Part shown: positions 63,101-64,000 of the stretch, one piece after another | Numbering within the stretch: position 1 is the first letter of the stretch | How the letters are laid out: each line of letters opens with the position of its first letter | NCBI RefSeq assembly: GCF_002443255.2 | Contig: NW_019211455.1 | Span: forward strand, 38,240,051 to 38,304,050 | DNA: 64,000 nucleotides | Source: Varroa destructor | Taxonomy: Eukaryota > Arthropoda > Arachnida > Mesostigmata > Varroidae | Reading direction: 5' to 3' | Notes under the pieces: model-generated | Seen by the model: the letters and a program-made list of their open reading frames with translations, nothing else | The model's database searches: none | What the model was told of the DNA's origin: nothing | Program-made: the position numbers and the translations under genes

Positions 63101-64000
63101 TTTTTCTCGTAAATTTCTAATTATACTTCTAATTTAATTCCATACTTCTATTCCTACTACCGGTTTGACTTTGTTCAAATTTATTGATTAGAGACGTTTC
63201 CGATATAGGTAATTTTCCTTAAAGCTCAAACACATAACGCTATCTACTACATCCACAATGTACGCTAGGTAAGGCAACTAAGAGATATATAATAATATCA
63301 CTATTGCTTTTCACCCCGGCTCAACTACTCGTTTGGTGCTTACGTTGAATGTTTTTTTAGCCTGTCTCTTTTAGTCCTTAATTTAGTTGCGATCATAAGG
63401 AATCTAAATTAAATGCATCATGTCTGTTGAGAAATAATACATTTAAGCAACGATCTGCCGAAAGAGCTTCTCATGTCCTCAGAGAAGAATCGTATTTTGC
63501 TTTCCCATGATTTCCCGATCAATTCTTCTCTACTCTTCTACCGTGTTAGATTTCAACCACGCGCAGTTGCTCGTGTGTAATTAAGATACTTATATGTGAC
63601 GTAAGACTACGGTAAGTGACTGCTTCGGTAACACTCTGTTTAAACACGAATACTGCAAGATACATCTCTATGGAGACGTATCGCATCTTTCTATTTGCCT
63701 ATTAATTGGGAAGGCATAAAGACTCTGCTTCATGTGTCTAATAACAGATTATTTTTCTTTTTTCATTCATATATGTTCAGGTTGCTTTTCACTGTCCACC
63801 ATGCTTTTTTTTTTGTTTTTATATTGCTATTATGCTCCCACTGCTTTTGCGTACGCCAAATCATCGTAATTAGATGCGCCATTAGGCCTCTCCTCTTTTA
63901 TCTCCTATCAATAATAACCTTGACGGCAACCAGCTATGGCGTGCACTGCAGTGTTTCTTGATATATGTTTCATAATCTTATGTATAGATTATAAGGCTCT
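60131..64000. other. AT-rich stretch to window end
   Basis: Short frames at 61334-61564, 61449-61769 (opposite strand) and 62479-62739 show no similarity known to me. No RNA gene or repeat family is recognised. Confidence 0.45.

Overview
This is a eukaryotic, most likely arthropod, nuclear DNA window. The evidence is its AT-rich composition, the absence of long open frames on either strand, simple-sequence tracts, decayed mariner transposases, short repeats with pol III A/B boxes, and splice-site-like signals. A mite or other chelicerate is possible, but nothing in the sequence names the host. One run of exactly 100 Ns (34528-34627) is a scaffold gap, so this is a draft assembly. I see no bacterial operons, no rRNA, no CRISPR array and no intact tRNA.

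The best-supported content is repetitive. Three separate, badly broken mariner-family (Tc1/mariner, DD34D) transposase copies lie at 17268-18185 (minus), 35300-36360 (plus) and 44715-45708 (plus). All three have lost the first catalytic aspartate, and all carry stops and frameshifts. The second copy also contains a partial internal duplication of about 235-263 bp. Five diverged copies of one short dispersed repeat, apparently a tRNA-derived SINE, lie at 13025-13140, 24170-24325, 25644-25730, 41325-41455 and 55270-55395. They share a core resembling GGGCATAGACTCAC, an A box and/or B box, and a tail like TTCATGCTGAGAGCTAAC. Two nearly isolated perfect hairpins (11875-11931, 23-bp arms; 30806-30851, 21-bp arms) are too perfect for such an old background.

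Protein-coding evidence is weak. The best candidate exons are 30048-30264 and 31464-31651 (plus), which have good splice signals and compatible phase. Others are 22576-22831 with 22887-22961 (plus), containing an NLSVAD motif like TM2 of class A GPCRs, and a minus-strand hydrophobic segment at 40283-40977. All could be pseudogenes or chance. The window reads as a gene-poor intergenic or large-intron region.

Several locally GC-richer or pyrimidine-rich islands (2500-2790, 8590-9060, 13690-14200, 15370-15660, 21390-21640, 36640-37480, 47950-48190, 50930-51690, 56930-58240) stand out from the AT-rich background. They could be promoters, 5' UTRs or unrecognised old repeats. Two have core-promoter-like motifs next to them (37549-37586 and 48213-48220). 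The other stretches are AT-rich DNA in which I recognise nothing.
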